Source: Pseudoalteromonas sp. S16_S37 (GTDB taxonomy: Bacteria; Pseudomonadota; Gammaproteobacteria; Enterobacterales; Alteromonadaceae). Taken from it: a stretch of DNA of 49,253 nt. Of this stretch, positions 1-9,695 are shown in pieces (within the stretch, counting starts at the first letter, position 1; each line of letters opens with the position of its first letter). Location: contig NZ_JAAUWV010000033.1 in the NCBI RefSeq assembly GCF_014694405.1, positions 1-49,253 on the forward strand. The letters run 5' to 3'. Made by a program: the position numbers and the translations under genes. Below the pieces are notes generated by a model. The model saw nothing but the letters and a program-made list of their open reading frames with translations. It ran no database searches and was not told the origin of the DNA.

Positions 1-115
1 ATTGGCACGTGAAAATCAACAACAATAACGTTAGATGGTTAACCGAATCTAAAGATAGCAATCCAAATTGAACAACCTCAGTTTTTTGAAAAACCGAGTT
101 TTTCAGAATCGACTA
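1..115 (+). mobile_element. IS5-like element, 3' end (left copy)
   Basis: Bases 1-115 match the reverse complement of 48978-49092 with only 2 differences (at about 46 and 57), so the window begins inside one copy of an insertion sequence and ends inside another, in opposite orientation. The similarity stops after the shared ...GAATCGACTA, which marks the element's outer end. The transposase family is judged from the longer right copy. Target-site duplication cannot be checked because the other ends lie outside the window. Confidence 0.8.
2..28 (+). CDS. IS5-like transposase, last 8 codons only
   Basis: The reading frame gives LARENQQQ then TAA, identical to the C-terminus of the partial transposase at the right end of the window. 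The gene begins upstream of the window, so nothing more can be said here. Confidence 0.7.
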   Translation: MARENQQQ

Positions 116-149
116 TGTAAAAAAATAATAACAATAAGGAACGCATATT

Positions 150-950
150 TTGAAAACGCTGCTTGTAATGCTATTTGCTTTAATTGCCTTTGCTAGCCAT
201 GGTGCAAACTTCTCAAATGTTGACTTGCCACACTCACAGTTTATGAGCGTGACTCCTGAAGTAACCATTGCCCTCCCCGCTTCTTACAAACAAGATAAGT
301 CAAAGCATTACCCAGTTTTATACCTGCTAGATGCCAAGCTCAATGACGAGTCAGTGTTTGGCATGCTGCAAAGGCTGCATAGTTCAAACGGCGCTAACGA
401 GCATATTATCGTGGGGATCGAAAGCCATGACAGGCTCAACGACTTTGCGCCTACCGTCAACAAAGACCCTAGAGGACCTGTTGGCGCTGGAGGCGGGGCC
501 GATAAGCTACTCGATTTTATTCAGTCTGAGCTGATGCCTACCATCAATAAAAACTACCGAACCAAGCCACACAATGTGATCGCAGGCCACTCTATTGCGG
601 GCTTATTGGTGATACACAGCTTTCACGCGCGCCCTAGCCTTTTTCAAGGCCATTTAGCGTTTAGCCCTGCTGTTTGGTGGGCAGCAAGAGAAACCGCCAA
701 CGCGACGAAGCAATACATGCACTCAAACAAGAAAGTAGGCAACTTTTTATATATGAATATTGGCAGCGAAGGCGGCGAGATGCGCCAGGTGTACGATGAT
801 TTATCACAAACAATTTTAAGAAATCGCTCTACCGATTTAGTTGTTCAGTTAGATACATTCAATGATGAAGGCCATGATTTTACCATGGCTGCGGGTTTGT
901 ATAATGCGCTAAGAGCACTGCACCAGTATCAGCAAGGTAACAACCTCTAA
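150..950 (+). CDS. Secreted alpha/beta-hydrolase (putative esterase family)
   Basis: A 266-residue protein of the esterase D / Fes-like (PF00756) hydrolase type. Residues 1-18 form a signal peptide (MKTLLVMLFALIAFASHG), which suggests periplasmic or secreted location. The strand before the nucleophile leads into GHSIAG at about residues 146-151, the GxSxxG nucleophile elbow, and GHDF near residue 245 is the probable catalytic His. Family members hydrolyse ester bonds, for example in siderophores or acyl substrates; the substrate here is unknown. The start is a TTG, chosen because AAGGA lies about 9 bases upstream and the signal peptide begins directly after it. It begins only 34 bp after the IS end, so the element may have replaced its native upstream region. 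Confidence 0.8.
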   Translation: MKTLLVMLFALIAFASHGANFSNVDLPHSQFMSVTPEVTIALPASYKQDKSKHYPVLYLLDAKLNDESVFGMLQRLHSSNGANEHIIVGIESHDRLNDFAPTVNKDPRGPVGAGGGADKLLDFIQSELMPTINKNYRTKPHNVIAGHSIAGLLVIHSFHARPSLFQGHLAFSPAVWWAARETANATKQYMHSNKKVGNFLYMNIGSEGGEMRQVYDDLSQTILRNRSTDLVVQLDTFNDEGHDFTMAAGLYNALRALHQYQQGNNL

Positions 951-965
951 AATACGCATAATACG

Positions 966-994
966 CTTAGCTGAAGGGATTAACTTCAGCTAAG
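966..994. terminator. Bidirectional hairpin between convergent genes
   Basis: CTTAGCTGAAG at 966-976 pairs perfectly with CTTCAGCTAAG at 984-994, leaving a 7-base loop. It sits between the ends of the esterase and the DUF3224 gene, which converge. The T-tracts on either side are weak, so termination efficiency is uncertain. Confidence 0.6.
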
Positions 995-1005
995 TTGTTA
1001 CCCGA

Positions 1006-1377
1006 TTAGCCTAAGCGATACTGCGCTTGCCCGTCTTCAGTTGAGCTAAACTCACCTTGTGCATTTAGCCAATCGTTGGGCTCACTGGCTATCACTGTAA
1101 ACTGGCTACTGGCAACGCCAGCCACAAACTGCCCCGTGTGCATTAAAGTGAGTAGATAAGGCGTGCCGTTAATGCTGCCCTCTAGCATTTCAAAACCAGT
1201 AAAATGCGCATCGCTCGTACTGTTGTATTTTAATTGATATTTAAGCGTGCTCTGACCTTGAATATCGCCACTGTAACTTTGCTTTACCAACGCAGTTTTT
1301 AACTTTGCTTGCTCTGCAAAATCTGTATCGGGTGTTTCTTGCCATTGCTGTATTTGTAGGGTGCCTGTTAATGTCAT
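1006..1377 (-). CDS. DUF3224 family protein
   Basis: A 123-residue protein with the character of the DUF3224 family: small single-domain beta-barrel-like proteins that start with a TGTL..W.E pattern and end in G.F.. with a short polar tail. Family function is not known. There is no signal peptide or membrane segment. It is transcribed away from the AraC regulator at 1467, sharing an 89-bp divergent promoter region, so that regulator may control it; this is inference from position only. Confidence 0.7.
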   Translation of the reverse strand: MTLTGTLQIQQWQETPDTDFAEQAKLKTALVKQSYSGDIQGQSTLKYQLKYNSTSDAHFTGFEMLEGSINGTPYLLTLMHTGQFVAGVASSQFTVIASEPNDWLNAQGEFSSTEDGQAQYRLG

Positions 1378-1466
1378 AACGCCTCAAAATTTGTTTTATT
1401 AATTAACCTTAACATTATCACCCTCTTCGCTTAGAGTATTGTAAAAACACGCCAGCAGACGCTATT

Positions 1467-2270
1467 GTGCAACAGCCTATTGTAGTTAACAAAGCCAACA
1501 TCACTGGGGTGATGCATCATACTCAAAGCCAACAATTTTATGAGCTAAGGCGCTATGTGCCCACCGACGAGTTAGCTTATCTGGTTGAGCAATTTTGGAT
1601 TGTTGATTGGGCATTACCAACGGGGGAGATACATGTTCAGCGCAACCTGCCCGACCCCAACTTTCATCTTGTTTTAGATAAAAATACGCTGTCGTTACTG
1701 GGCCCCGTGAGTAAATCTTATCAATACACCATGCGTGGAGCCGGTCGGGTTATTGGCGTAAAGTTTGCGCTTGCCGCAAGTTTACCAGCACACGATATTG
1801 TGCCTAGCCAGTTTGTAGACACACGTATTTTAGCGCAGGAAAAGTTTACTTTTGCAGCGCAGCTAACCAACCAGCTTATGCGTGCCGATGATGATAACCG
1901 TATCATAAAAGCCCTAAGAGAGGCGTTAAAACCGTTTTGTATCGCGCCGAAACAACCGCAACTGAAAGTACAGCAGCTGGTTGCGATGATAAAAAATAAC
2001 CCTGAACTTACGCAGGTTGAGCAGCTATCGCAAAGTGCCAACATGCCAATGCGTACAATACAAAGATACTTTAAAGAGCAACTTGGCTTAAGCCCCAAAT
2101 GGCTGATCAGAAAATACCGTATGCATCAAGCGCTGGCATTGTTAGATTTAAGCGATAAGTCACTTGCAGAGGTGACCATATGGTTAGGCTATAGCGACCA
2201 AGCACACTTTATTAAAGACTTTAAGCACTTTACGGGGGCAACACCCGCACGTTTCAGCCACAAACGTTAG
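1467..2270 (+). CDS. AraC-family transcriptional regulator
   Basis: A 267-residue regulator. The N-terminal part (about 20-140) resembles the DUF6597-type sensing domain (YELRRYVP...VEQFWIVDW near its start). The C-terminal part (about 165-267) is the AraC double helix-turn-helix, with LSQSANMPMRTIQRYFKEQLG as the first HTH and the signature W.GYSDQAHFIKDFKHFTGATPARF at the end. The listed start is GTG; an ATG at 1512 is an alternative because no strong ribosome-binding site is visible. Divergent from the DUF3224 gene. Its stop codon overlaps, tail to tail, that of the diguanylate cyclase on the other strand. Confidence 0.85.
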   Translation: MQQPIVVNKANITGVMHHTQSQQFYELRRYVPTDELAYLVEQFWIVDWALPTGEIHVQRNLPDPNFHLVLDKNTLSLLGPVSKSYQYTMRGAGRVIGVKFALAASLPAHDIVPSQFVDTRILAQEKFTFAAQLTNQLMRADDDNRIIKALREALKPFCIAPKQPQLKVQQLVAMIKNNPELTQVEQLSQSANMPMRTIQRYFKEQLGLSPKWLIRKYRMHQALALLDLSDKSLAEVTIWLGYSDQAHFIKDFKHFTGATPARFSHKR

Positions 2271-3307
2271 TACACCACCACGCAATTTCTGCCTTTTGCT
2301 TTGGCGTCGTACACTGCGTGATCGGCTTCTTTTAATGACTGACTAAATGGTTTTGCTAAATTAACCTCACCCACCCCACAACTTACCGTTACTTGAATAT
2401 GATGAGTACCACTTTCAATTATGTTCTTTTCAACGTTTTTCCGTAATCGCTCTGCAACTTCTACCGCGCCCTCTACCGAGGTGTTAGGCAGTAAAACAAT
2501 AAACTCTTCGCCACCTAAGCGGCATAAGCAATCTTCAGTTCTCAAGGCTTGTACACATTGCTGTGAAAATGCTTTTAAAACAATATCCCCTATTTCATGA
2601 CCATAACTATCGTTAATCTGCTTAAAATGGTCGATATCCAGCATAACCACACTCAGCTGCTGGCCCAATCGGATATGTCGGCTGATCTCACGGTGTGCGT
2701 AGTCCATCAAGTAACGGCGGTTTTTTAACCCCGTTAGCGCATCTTGAAACGCCATTTTAGTGAGTTGTTTTTGCAAAGACCAAAGATCATTAACCAGTAA
2801 TCGACGACTACAGCAATCGGCCATCATTTCTGCATAAGCAATTTCGGCACTTTGCCAAGATCGTTGCTCACCTGTGCCTTCAAAACACACCACGCCATGT
2901 GGAATGCCATTTTTAAAAATGACCGTATCAAGCATGGTGGTAATATTATGCACATCGAGATAACCGTCTTTAAATTCGCTGGTACGGGGATCGCTCGCAG
3001 CGTTGTGAGCATCTATAGAAATACCACTGGCTATTGCTTTGAAATAGTTAGGAAACTCTTCACAGAGCAACTGGGGGTATTCATCTGCACTTAGGTCGTT
3101 TTGCCATTGGGTGCTGGCTACATTGATAAGTTTTTTGGGCGCGGTGATATCATCGAATAACCAAACAGACACATGCTCTACAGCAAGGGTTTTTTTACCC
3201 TCGTTGATCAGATCTTGCAAAAAATTTTGGTAACTGCCAGATACATCTAACTCTTCAGAACTCATTCGTCTTAAGCGTTGAGTTACTTCACTGAGGTCAA
3301 TAAACAT
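2267..3307 (-). CDS. Diguanylate cyclase, GAF-GGDEF
   Basis: A 346-residue soluble protein that should make cyclic di-GMP from two GTP. Residues about 25-165 form a GAF-like sensor domain (HVSVWLFDD, GVVCFEGTGEQRSW), and about 185-345 the GGDEF domain. The active-site motif is intact as RLGGEEF (about residues 259-265). An RxxD inhibitory site (RTED) lies five residues before GGEEF, so product inhibition is expected. The domain begins with the usual DALTGLKNRR. No membrane segment is seen, so the GAF domain probably binds a small cytoplasmic ligand. Its 3' end overlaps the convergent AraC gene by 4 bp. Confidence 0.92.
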   Translation of the reverse strand: MFIDLSEVTQRLRRMSSEELDVSGSYQNFLQDLINEGKKTLAVEHVSVWLFDDITAPKKLINVASTQWQNDLSADEYPQLLCEEFPNYFKAIASGISIDAHNAASDPRTSEFKDGYLDVHNITTMLDTVIFKNGIPHGVVCFEGTGEQRSWQSAEIAYAEMMADCCSRRLLVNDLWSLQKQLTKMAFQDALTGLKNRRYLMDYAHREISRHIRLGQQLSVVMLDIDHFKQINDSYGHEIGDIVLKAFSQQCVQALRTEDCLCRLGGEEFIVLLPNTSVEGAVEVAERLRKNVEKNIIESGTHHIQVTVSCGVGEVNLAKPFSQSLKEADHAVYDAKAKGRNCVVVY

Positions 3308-3439
3308 AATAAGCCACTATTTTGGAATAAAACATTGGTGCCTGTAAGCCATACCCACTTGCTCATAATAATACCTAAAAGAAGGAACAAGTGGGTAATA
3401 TTTTATACACAAATATTTTAAAAAATAGTACCGTTATTA

Positions 3440-5068
3440 TTATTTCATATACTTCGATAAATACTTTTTGAATATAGGATCGGTTTTAGCCAATGCCTTT
3501 TGCTCATCCAAAATACTTTGCAAAATACTGTGTGAGGTTAAAGGGTTAGCCAGCACAACACGAAATACCACTGTTGGTTGATGATCATATTGCAGCGGTG
3601 TTAAGCGCGTACGTGATACAAACGAAATACCAGCCTCACGCTGACGTTTTTGCATACTTGCGGTAAAGCGGTTCAAAGCCGCATAAATATCAATGCGCTC
3701 TTGCTCGTTGGCGTTTTCTATGGCTTTACGTATTTGTTGCGGTACGTAACGGTACGTGAGCAAACACAGTTCAGGCTGTGAAATAAGCTCAAAATCAGGG
3801 TCTTGCTCTATTAAGCTGGCAAAATACTTGGCCTTTTCTATGCCTTTATCAATAAGCATTTCATAGCCTTTGCGACCAATAACACGCAAACATGCATGCA
3901 CAAGCATCGCCATGCCTGGGCGACTACCTTCAAGCGTATGGCTACCTAAGTCTTTTGAACCTTTACGTAAAATGTATTCGGCATGGTGCTCAATGGCATC
4001 CGATGCAGCAGGGTCTTTAAATAACACCAAGCCCGCTCCCATCGGCACGTACATCTGTTTATGGGCATCAATGGTGATAGAGTCAGCACGCTCGATACCA
4101 TCAAGTAAGTGACGGTTGTTACCAGATAACAAGGTTGCTCCGCCCCAAGCCGCATCAACATGAAAATGACAGCCCAGCTCTTCACTGAGATCAGCCATTT
4201 GCTCTAATGGGTCAATATTGCCAGTTTCGGTTGTACCAGCAACCCCCACTAAGGCCATAACCTTGATCCCCTGCGCTTCAAGTCCTTGTGCTTTTTCACG
4301 CATTTTTTGCACATTCACTTTATTATTAGCATCGGTTTCAATGGCTATAAAGTTGTCTCGACCAAGACCGAGCACATCAGCCGCCTTGCCTAGTGAGTAA
4401 TGTCCCCGTTCAGACACTAACACTGCCAATCCCTTGTAGCCATAATGCAGCATGGCAGCAACCATACCTTGCGCGGCAATACCTTTAAACTGACCATCGG
4501 CCTTTAATAAACGGTTACGCGCAATCCACAAAGCAGTAATGTTGGCAACCGTTCCGCCTGAGCAAAATGCGCCCAAAGACGTGCTAGCACTGTGCATCCA
4601 CTTATCATAAAACTTATCAGAAGCACCATAAGCTAAGTGGTGCATCATACCCAGTACTTGTCTTTCAAGTGGTGTGAATGCTTTCGATGTTTCGATTTTT
4701 ACGAGGTTTTGATTTAGCCCTACCATCAACTTAGACAATGGTAATACAAAATGCGGCAATGCCGATGTCATATGACCGATAAAACTCGGGGCGGCAGTAT
4801 GCACTGAGTGTGCAACCAACTGCTCCATAATATCTTGTGCATAATCAGACACAAACATAGGTTCTTCTGGGATCACTGCAGACTGAAAGTCCTTCTCAAT
4901 CTCGTGTAAGGGCTTTTCTATCGCTGCAATGTTCTCGTTTAAAAAACCTGCTAAGTTACTTGAGATCTCTGACTCTATCTTACTTAGAGTCGAGTCAGGC
5001 GCTTCTGGCACCGTAAAAATACGCATCAAACTTTCTTCAGAAGCGACAGCACAACGCTTTGGACCCAT
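3440..5068 (-). CDS. panP: Pyridoxal-dependent aspartate 1-decarboxylase
   Basis: A 542-residue group II PLP-dependent decarboxylase. The sequence runs as in PanP, the enzyme that replaces PanD in Vibrio and Alteromonadales and makes beta-alanine from aspartate for pantothenate and coenzyme A synthesis. Visible landmarks are SFIGHMTSALP (substrate loop, about 96), FCSGGTVANITALW (about 168), HVDAAWGG (PLP-ring Asp, about 305) and DAHKQM, whose Lys (about 336) forms the Schiff base. Length is normal for the family. It is monocistronic, with a long region upstream. A general glutamate/aspartate decarboxylase annotation is the alternative; the N-terminal pattern favours PanP. Confidence 0.85.
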   Translation of the reverse strand: MGPKRCAVASEESLMRIFTVPEAPDSTLSKIESEISSNLAGFLNENIAAIEKPLHEIEKDFQSAVIPEEPMFVSDYAQDIMEQLVAHSVHTAAPSFIGHMTSALPHFVLPLSKLMVGLNQNLVKIETSKAFTPLERQVLGMMHHLAYGASDKFYDKWMHSASTSLGAFCSGGTVANITALWIARNRLLKADGQFKGIAAQGMVAAMLHYGYKGLAVLVSERGHYSLGKAADVLGLGRDNFIAIETDANNKVNVQKMREKAQGLEAQGIKVMALVGVAGTTETGNIDPLEQMADLSEELGCHFHVDAAWGGATLLSGNNRHLLDGIERADSITIDAHKQMYVPMGAGLVLFKDPAASDAIEHHAEYILRKGSKDLGSHTLEGSRPGMAMLVHACLRVIGRKGYEMLIDKGIEKAKYFASLIEQDPDFELISQPELCLLTYRYVPQQIRKAIENANEQERIDIYAALNRFTASMQKRQREAGISFVSRTRLTPLQYDHQPTVVFRVVLANPLTSHSILQSILDEQKALAKTDPIFKKYLSKYMK

Positions 5069-5473
5069 TACATTACCCAGTTAATTATGAACAGCCTACT
5101 TACCGTTCATACGCTTGTTATTTTGAAATGGCTAACTTTACTGCAAGTAAGCCACAATGTCTCCTATTGTAAGTCGAAAAATCACGATATGACCAAGTTA
5201 GTTATGACATTTTAATGTTTGAGCCAAGACAATTCTCTGAAATTTACCCATCGCAAAGCCGCGATTAAATCTCCAAAACATCATCAATTTTTATTAAAAC
5301 AGCTACGAGTGCAAGCTAAAACAGCTACATAAAACTGCAATAACACACCGTTATAAGGTCTATCCAAATGGTAAAAAGCTGACTAGACTAGATGGGCATA
5401 CTCAATTTACATGTTTTGCAATCATTTTGGACAAAGTTTAAAATTTGGGAACAGATTAATTAAAAGGATAGTT
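5069..5473. other. Intergenic region between divergent panP and EAL gene
   Basis: About 400 bp with no convincing gene. It should hold the divergent promoters. An 11-base direct repeat, AAAACAGCTAC, occurs at 5296-5306 and 5318-5328, 22 bp (two helical turns) apart, which is a possible regulator site. No strong consensus promoter could be picked by eye. The open frame from 5411 to 5473 in front of the EAL gene is considered non-coding because the ribosome-binding site lies at 5464. Confidence 0.5.
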
Positions 5474-7351
5474 ATGTACCGAAGGACGTCGGCAATGACT
5501 TGGTCGCTAATAGGGTTTTCATTATTTATTTCGAGCCTCGCGGGATATGTGGTTTATACATATCAATCGACTCGCACAGCGATCATGGCTGAGATTGATG
5601 AACAACTTTTGCGAGCAGCTAAAAGCACTCAGCTACTGGTTGGTGATGACTATCATGATCGCTTAAATGCCATTACCCCCGAAGAATTCCAACACAAAAG
5701 TGTACAACTTACCGCTTTGGCAAAAGCCATAGATGTCGAGTACGTTTATACCATGGTATACCAACCGCCACATGTGCACTTTACGGCATCAAGCTATACC
5801 AAAGCGGATATTAAGCACAACAAATTAACTCAGTTTCTCGATCACTATAAAGAAGCCACAACAATAAATAAAACTGCCTTTCAATCCACCGAGCCTGTTT
5901 TTGAAGTCTCAAGAGATAAATGGGGGCACTTTAAAAGCATTTTTGTACCTTATATATCGAGTAATGGTACGGCCTACATTGCAGGGGCTGATATGACCAT
6001 TAGTCAAGTGGATACACTGCTACAAGAAAGCGTGGCAAAAGCCACCTTAACGGCGTCTTTTTTCTTTTTTATCGCAGTATTGGTCGCAATATTTTATATC
6101 GCACTGTATAGAAGATCGATGAGTACCGATCCTCGCACTGGTTTTGCTAATCGAGTGGCGCTTGAACAAGACTTAAGTAAAAAACAAAGCCAACACCTCA
6201 GCTTGGCAATCATCTCAATTGATGAATTAGAAGACATCATTAGCTTTTACGGCACCCACGTAGGCGACAGAGTATTAAAAAAGGTGATGGAGTACTTTAA
6301 ACCTATTACTTCACCACATCGCGTATACCGACTAGCTACTTCTAAGTTGGTTATTATGAGTGATATCAAAGATGGCGAAGCCTACTTAAGCCGTATTATT
6401 GCTGACTTTCCTAAATCGAGCCCAGTTTTAACTAAGCCGCATTTGTATATCCAATTACATGCGGGCATTGCCACGGGTAATAAATCTTTATTGCTAGAGA
6501 ATGCCTCTATTGCATGCCGCCAAGCTAAGCAAGGGAATCAGTCGATATGCATGTTTAGTGTCGACAGCCAAGATGCGCGTTTAAAGCAAAAAAATCACTT
6601 AGCCATTGCCAATATTTTGCAAGATGCATTTGCCGATAACCGAGTAGCGACCTACTTTACACCCAGAGTAGACCCAAAAACTCAACAGGTGGTACAGCAT
6701 GGATGTAGTGCTCGAATAGTGACCGAGCAAGGCGCTATCTTAAAAACTGAAAGCTTTAGCGAAGTGGTGCGTCAATCACGCTTACAAAGTCAATTAACGC
6801 GCAATATTTTAACCCAGTGTATTGATCGTTTTAGAAAATCAGGTACGGCGTGGAGCATAAAACTCAGTTATCACGATGCCACAGATCCACAATTACTGGA
6901 TTTTATTGATCAAGAACTCAGGCGCTACCCGCAGCCGCGTTTGATCACCTTTGAACTGGATGAAAAAGACGTACTAGAGCATTTTAATGCTATGGCTGTG
7001 TGTATTAATGTACTCAAAAGCAAAGGTGTTAAGGTATTGATCAATGCAGTAAGCAGTGGGCTATTAACCGTTAGCCGCGTGATGAAGTTAAATATTGATA
7101 TGATTTTACTTGATGAAAGTAACACCACCCACATTGCCGACGATGAGCAAGTTTTTGACTTTATTAAACATATTGCAAAATTATGCCACGACAAAGACAT
7201 AATGTTGCTAGTGGCAGGTGTGGAGTCTGAAGAGCAATATAACCAACTTTCTAAAGCGGGCGTTGACTTAGTCGAGGGCCGCCATATTGCCACCGCAGCC
7301 CCTCATTTATGCACTAAGTTAAGACAACTGAGCAACCAAGCGCGTGCTTGA
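5474..7351 (+). CDS. Membrane sensor with degenerate GGDEF and EAL domains
   Basis: A 625-residue inner-membrane protein. The start is the ATG at 5474, which has AAGGA five bases before it; an upstream in-frame ATG at 5411 would add 21 unlikely residues. Transmembrane segment 1 is at about residues 10-30, followed by a periplasmic sensor region to about 190, and transmembrane segment 2 is rich in Phe (SFFFFIAVLVAIFYIALY). The next domain begins DPRTGFANRVALEQ like a GGDEF domain but has no GG(D/E)EF motif. The C-terminal domain follows the EAL fold (ending VAGVESEEQYNQLSKAGVDLVEG), but the EAL position reads CSA and metal-binding residues are missing. It is probably a non-catalytic c-di-GMP receptor or a partner protein. 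It overlaps the convergent TrmB-like gene by 33 bp. Confidence 0.8.
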   Translation: MYRRTSAMTWSLIGFSLFISSLAGYVVYTYQSTRTAIMAEIDEQLLRAAKSTQLLVGDDYHDRLNAITPEEFQHKSVQLTALAKAIDVEYVYTMVYQPPHVHFTASSYTKADIKHNKLTQFLDHYKEATTINKTAFQSTEPVFEVSRDKWGHFKSIFVPYISSNGTAYIAGADMTISQVDTLLQESVAKATLTASFFFFIAVLVAIFYIALYRRSMSTDPRTGFANRVALEQDLSKKQSQHLSLAIISIDELEDIISFYGTHVGDRVLKKVMEYFKPITSPHRVYRLATSKLVIMSDIKDGEAYLSRIIADFPKSSPVLTKPHLYIQLHAGIATGNKSLLLENASIACRQAKQGNQSICMFSVDSQDARLKQKNHLAIANILQDAFADNRVATYFTPRVDPKTQQVVQHGCSARIVTEQGAILKTESFSEVVRQSRLQSQLTRNILTQCIDRFRKSGTAWSIKLSYHDATDPQLLDFIDQELRRYPQPRLITFELDEKDVLEHFNAMAVCINVLKSKGVKVLINAVSSGLLTVSRVMKLNIDMILLDESNTTHIADDEQVFDFIKHIAKLCHDKDIMLLVAGVESEEQYNQLSKAGVDLVEGRHIATAAPHLCTKLRQLSNQARA

Positions 7352-7987
7352 TTGACCACTGGCCCAGTATTTACGCTCAAATGGTGTAATGGCCGTATCA
7401 CTATGGTACGGCTCAACTGGGGTTGGATGACCTGCCAATTGTAAAGCGCGAGCAAACTCTTTTACGTAGATATCCCAGTTACTGCGCACTTCAAGACGCC
7501 CACCTAGTTTAACAATATAAGGAAATACAGCCGCACCGTGCCAGCGACGCTGAACATGTTTTGCCTTAGGCCACGGGTTTGGATAAAACAAATAATGATG
7601 TGTTGGACGCCAGTTTGCCTCTACCGCTAAACGCCAAAAATCATTTAAGTCTGCCTGTACTAACAAATACTGCCCCGACTCTGTTTGTTTATATTCCACA
7701 TCGTGTTTATCTAATCGGTGAGATGACTTATCAATTCCGATCACCAACGCATCAGGATGCTGCTTTGCTAAATTAGCGGTGCTTTCACCCACTCCGCAAC
7801 AGGAGTCTAAAATAATTGGCCCTGCAAACGCCTGTACACGTTCATTCACTTCGTCAAAAGCGCGTTGTGTGTGCTGTGCAATTGGCTTTTTAAACTCGGC
7901 CGATAGATGCTTATTTACGATGTCGTCGAGCTTGTCGTGCAAGCTCGGTTGATTTGATACTATGCTTCTTGAATTTGCTTCACTCAT
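7319..7987 (-). CDS. TrmB-like tRNA (guanine-N7) methyltransferase family protein
   Basis: A 222-residue SAM-dependent methyltransferase. The SAM-binding motif I is ILDSCCGVGESTANLA (about 58-73), and YPNPWPKAKHVQRRW (about 133-147) matches the NPWPK/RR signature of the TrmB family, which makes m7G46 in tRNA. Motif I differs from the usual TrmB form (E.G.G.G), so this may be the divergent COG0220 type rather than the main TrmB. It is the last gene of the minus-strand group; its ATG overlaps the stop of the ABC permease by one base (TGATG), which implies translational coupling. Confidence 0.7.
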   Translation of the reverse strand: MSEANSRSIVSNQPSLHDKLDDIVNKHLSAEFKKPIAQHTQRAFDEVNERVQAFAGPIILDSCCGVGESTANLAKQHPDALVIGIDKSSHRLDKHDVEYKQTESGQYLLVQADLNDFWRLAVEANWRPTHHYLFYPNPWPKAKHVQRRWHGAAVFPYIVKLGGRLEVRSNWDIYVKEFARALQLAGHPTPVEPYHSDTAITPFERKYWASGQSSTRLVAQLS

Positions 7988-8760
7988 CAGTGACGTAACC
8001 CTACTCCTCGGCGTATTAAACTCAACGCCAAGATAAATAATCCAGAAATAAACGCCAATAATACCGCAAATGCCACGTAAATGTTGACATCCGACACACC
8101 TAAAAAGCCGTATCTAAAGGCATTGACCATATAAATAATCGGGTTTACTTGCGACACACCTTGCCAAAACTCTGGTAATAATGTGATTGAATAAAACACC
8201 CCGCCTAAATAGGTCAGTGGCGTTAACACAAAGGTTGGAATAATGCTGATATCGTCAAAGCTGTTAGCAAATAACGCGTTGATCAAGCCGCCTAAAGAAA
8301 AAACAGCAGAAGTTAAAATCACCGTGGCAATGATCACCCCTAAATTATGGATTTGTATGTCGACAAAAAACAACGATACTAGACTCACAATAAAACCGAC
8401 GCAAATTCCTCGCGCCATGCCACCGCCCATGTAACCCAGTACAATGATATAGTTTGGAACAGGCGCTACCAGCAGCTCTTCAATGCTTTTTTGGAACTTG
8501 GTGGAATAAAAGCTAGATGCAACATTCGAAAATGAGTTGGTGATCACTGACATCATGATAAGACCTGGAACAATAAATTCCATGTAGCTAAAACCGCCCA
8601 TATCACCAATACGAGAGCCTATTAAGCTGCCAAAAATCACAAAATACAAAGTCATGGTAATCGCAGGTGGTACTAGGGTTTGCACCCAAATACGCAAAAA
8701 GCGAATACACTCTTTAATCCAAATACTTTTTAGCGCAACGCTGTAACGACCTAAACTCAT
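7987..8760 (-). CDS. yadH: ABC-2 type transporter permease (YadH-like)
   Basis: A 257-residue inner-membrane permease of the ABC-2 family with about six hydrophobic segments (for example VPPAITMTLYFVIFGSLIG, FIVPGLIMMSVITNSF, VILTSAVFSLGGLINALF, and the C-terminal AVLLAFISGLFILALSLI). The motif around FSNVASSFYSTKFQKSIEELLVAPV is typical of YadH. It pairs with the ATPase gene upstream, whose stop overlaps this start by 4 bp (ATGA). The substrate of YadGH-type exporters is not established; drug or polysaccharide export is often proposed. Confidence 0.88.
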   Translation of the reverse strand: MSLGRYSVALKSIWIKECIRFLRIWVQTLVPPAITMTLYFVIFGSLIGSRIGDMGGFSYMEFIVPGLIMMSVITNSFSNVASSFYSTKFQKSIEELLVAPVPNYIIVLGYMGGGMARGICVGFIVSLVSLFFVDIQIHNLGVIIATVILTSAVFSLGGLINALFANSFDDISIIPTFVLTPLTYLGGVFYSITLLPEFWQGVSQVNPIIYMVNAFRYGFLGVSDVNIYVAFAVLLAFISGLFILALSLIRRGVGLRH

Positions 8761-9695
8761 GATGCACGTCCCTGCTCTAATAGTCCCACAAATAGCTCCT
8801 CTAAACGATTGGCTTTGTTACGCATACTCAGCACCGTATTGCCTTGCGTGGTGAGTTGCGTAAATACCTCATTAAGCCCCTGAGATTTAGCCACTTCTAC
8901 CTCAAGCGTATGGTCATCAACCATCTTAAATTGATAGCCTTGCAGGTTCACAGGCTGAATTGGTGCTTTAAGGTCCAGCACAAAGGTTTCTTTATCCAGT
9001 TTCGCAAGCAACGCCTTAATCGTGGTGTTCTCTACGATAATGCCCTTGTCGATAATCGCGATGTTTTTACACAACAACTCGGCTTCTTCAAGGTAGTGCG
9101 TGGTTAAAATAATGGTCACGCCTTGTTTGTTTATTTCGCGCAAAAAGTCCCACATTGAGCGGCGCAGTTCAATATCGACTCCAGCAGTTGGCTCATCAAG
9201 GATCAGTAGTTTAGGCTCATGCATTAAAGCTCGGGCAATCATCAAACGACGCTTCATACCGCCCGATAGAGTGCGCGCTTGTTTGTCTTTTTTATCAAAC
9301 AAACCAAGCTGTTTAAGGTATTTTTCGGCGCGCTCATGGGCCAGAGCTCTGGGTACACCGTAGTACCCTGCTTGATTCACTAAAATCTGATTTAAGGTTT
9401 CAAACTGACCAAAGTTAAACTCTTGTGGCACAAGGCCAAGCTCAGATTTAGCATCTTCAAGCGCGGTATCTATGCTATGACCAAACACCTCTACTTTACC
9501 CTCGGTTTTGTTTACCAAAGAGGCAATAACGCCGATAGTCGTTGATTTACCCGCACCGTTTGGGCCAAGTAATGCAAAAAAATCACCCTGCTCTACTTGC
9601 AGGTCAATTCCTTTTACGGCTTCAACACCGTTTTTGTAGACTTTTTTTAAGCCTTGAATATTCAATGCAATCGTCATGTTAGTGTTGTTCTCCAT
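8757..9695 (-). CDS. yadG: ABC transporter ATP-binding protein (YadG-like)
   Basis: A 312-residue ATPase, partner of the permease. Walker A is GPNGAGKST (about 44-52), the signature is LSGGMKRRL (about 143-151), Walker B with catalytic Glu is [12 protein letters not shown] (about 163-174), and the switch His lies in TTHYLEEAE. The C-terminal 80 residues form the small extra domain of ABC-2-type ATPases. The first ATG is used here; an ATG at 9677 (MTIALNIQ) would remove the 17-bp overlap with ubiX and is a real alternative, though its GGAG is rather far upstream. Confidence 0.9.
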   Translation of the reverse strand: MENNTNMTIALNIQGLKKVYKNGVEAVKGIDLQVEQGDFFALLGPNGAGKSTTIGVIASLVNKTEGKVEVFGHSIDTALEDAKSELGLVPQEFNFGQFETLNQILVNQAGYYGVPRALAHERAEKYLKQLGLFDKKDKQARTLSGGMKRRLMIARALMHEPKLLILDEPTAGVDIELRRSMWDFLREINKQGVTIILTTHYLEEAELLCKNIAIIDKGIIVENTTIKALLAKLDKETFVLDLKAPIQPVNLQGYQFKMVDDHTLEVEVAKSQGLNEVFTQLTTQGNTVLSMRNKANRLEELFVGLLEQGRAS

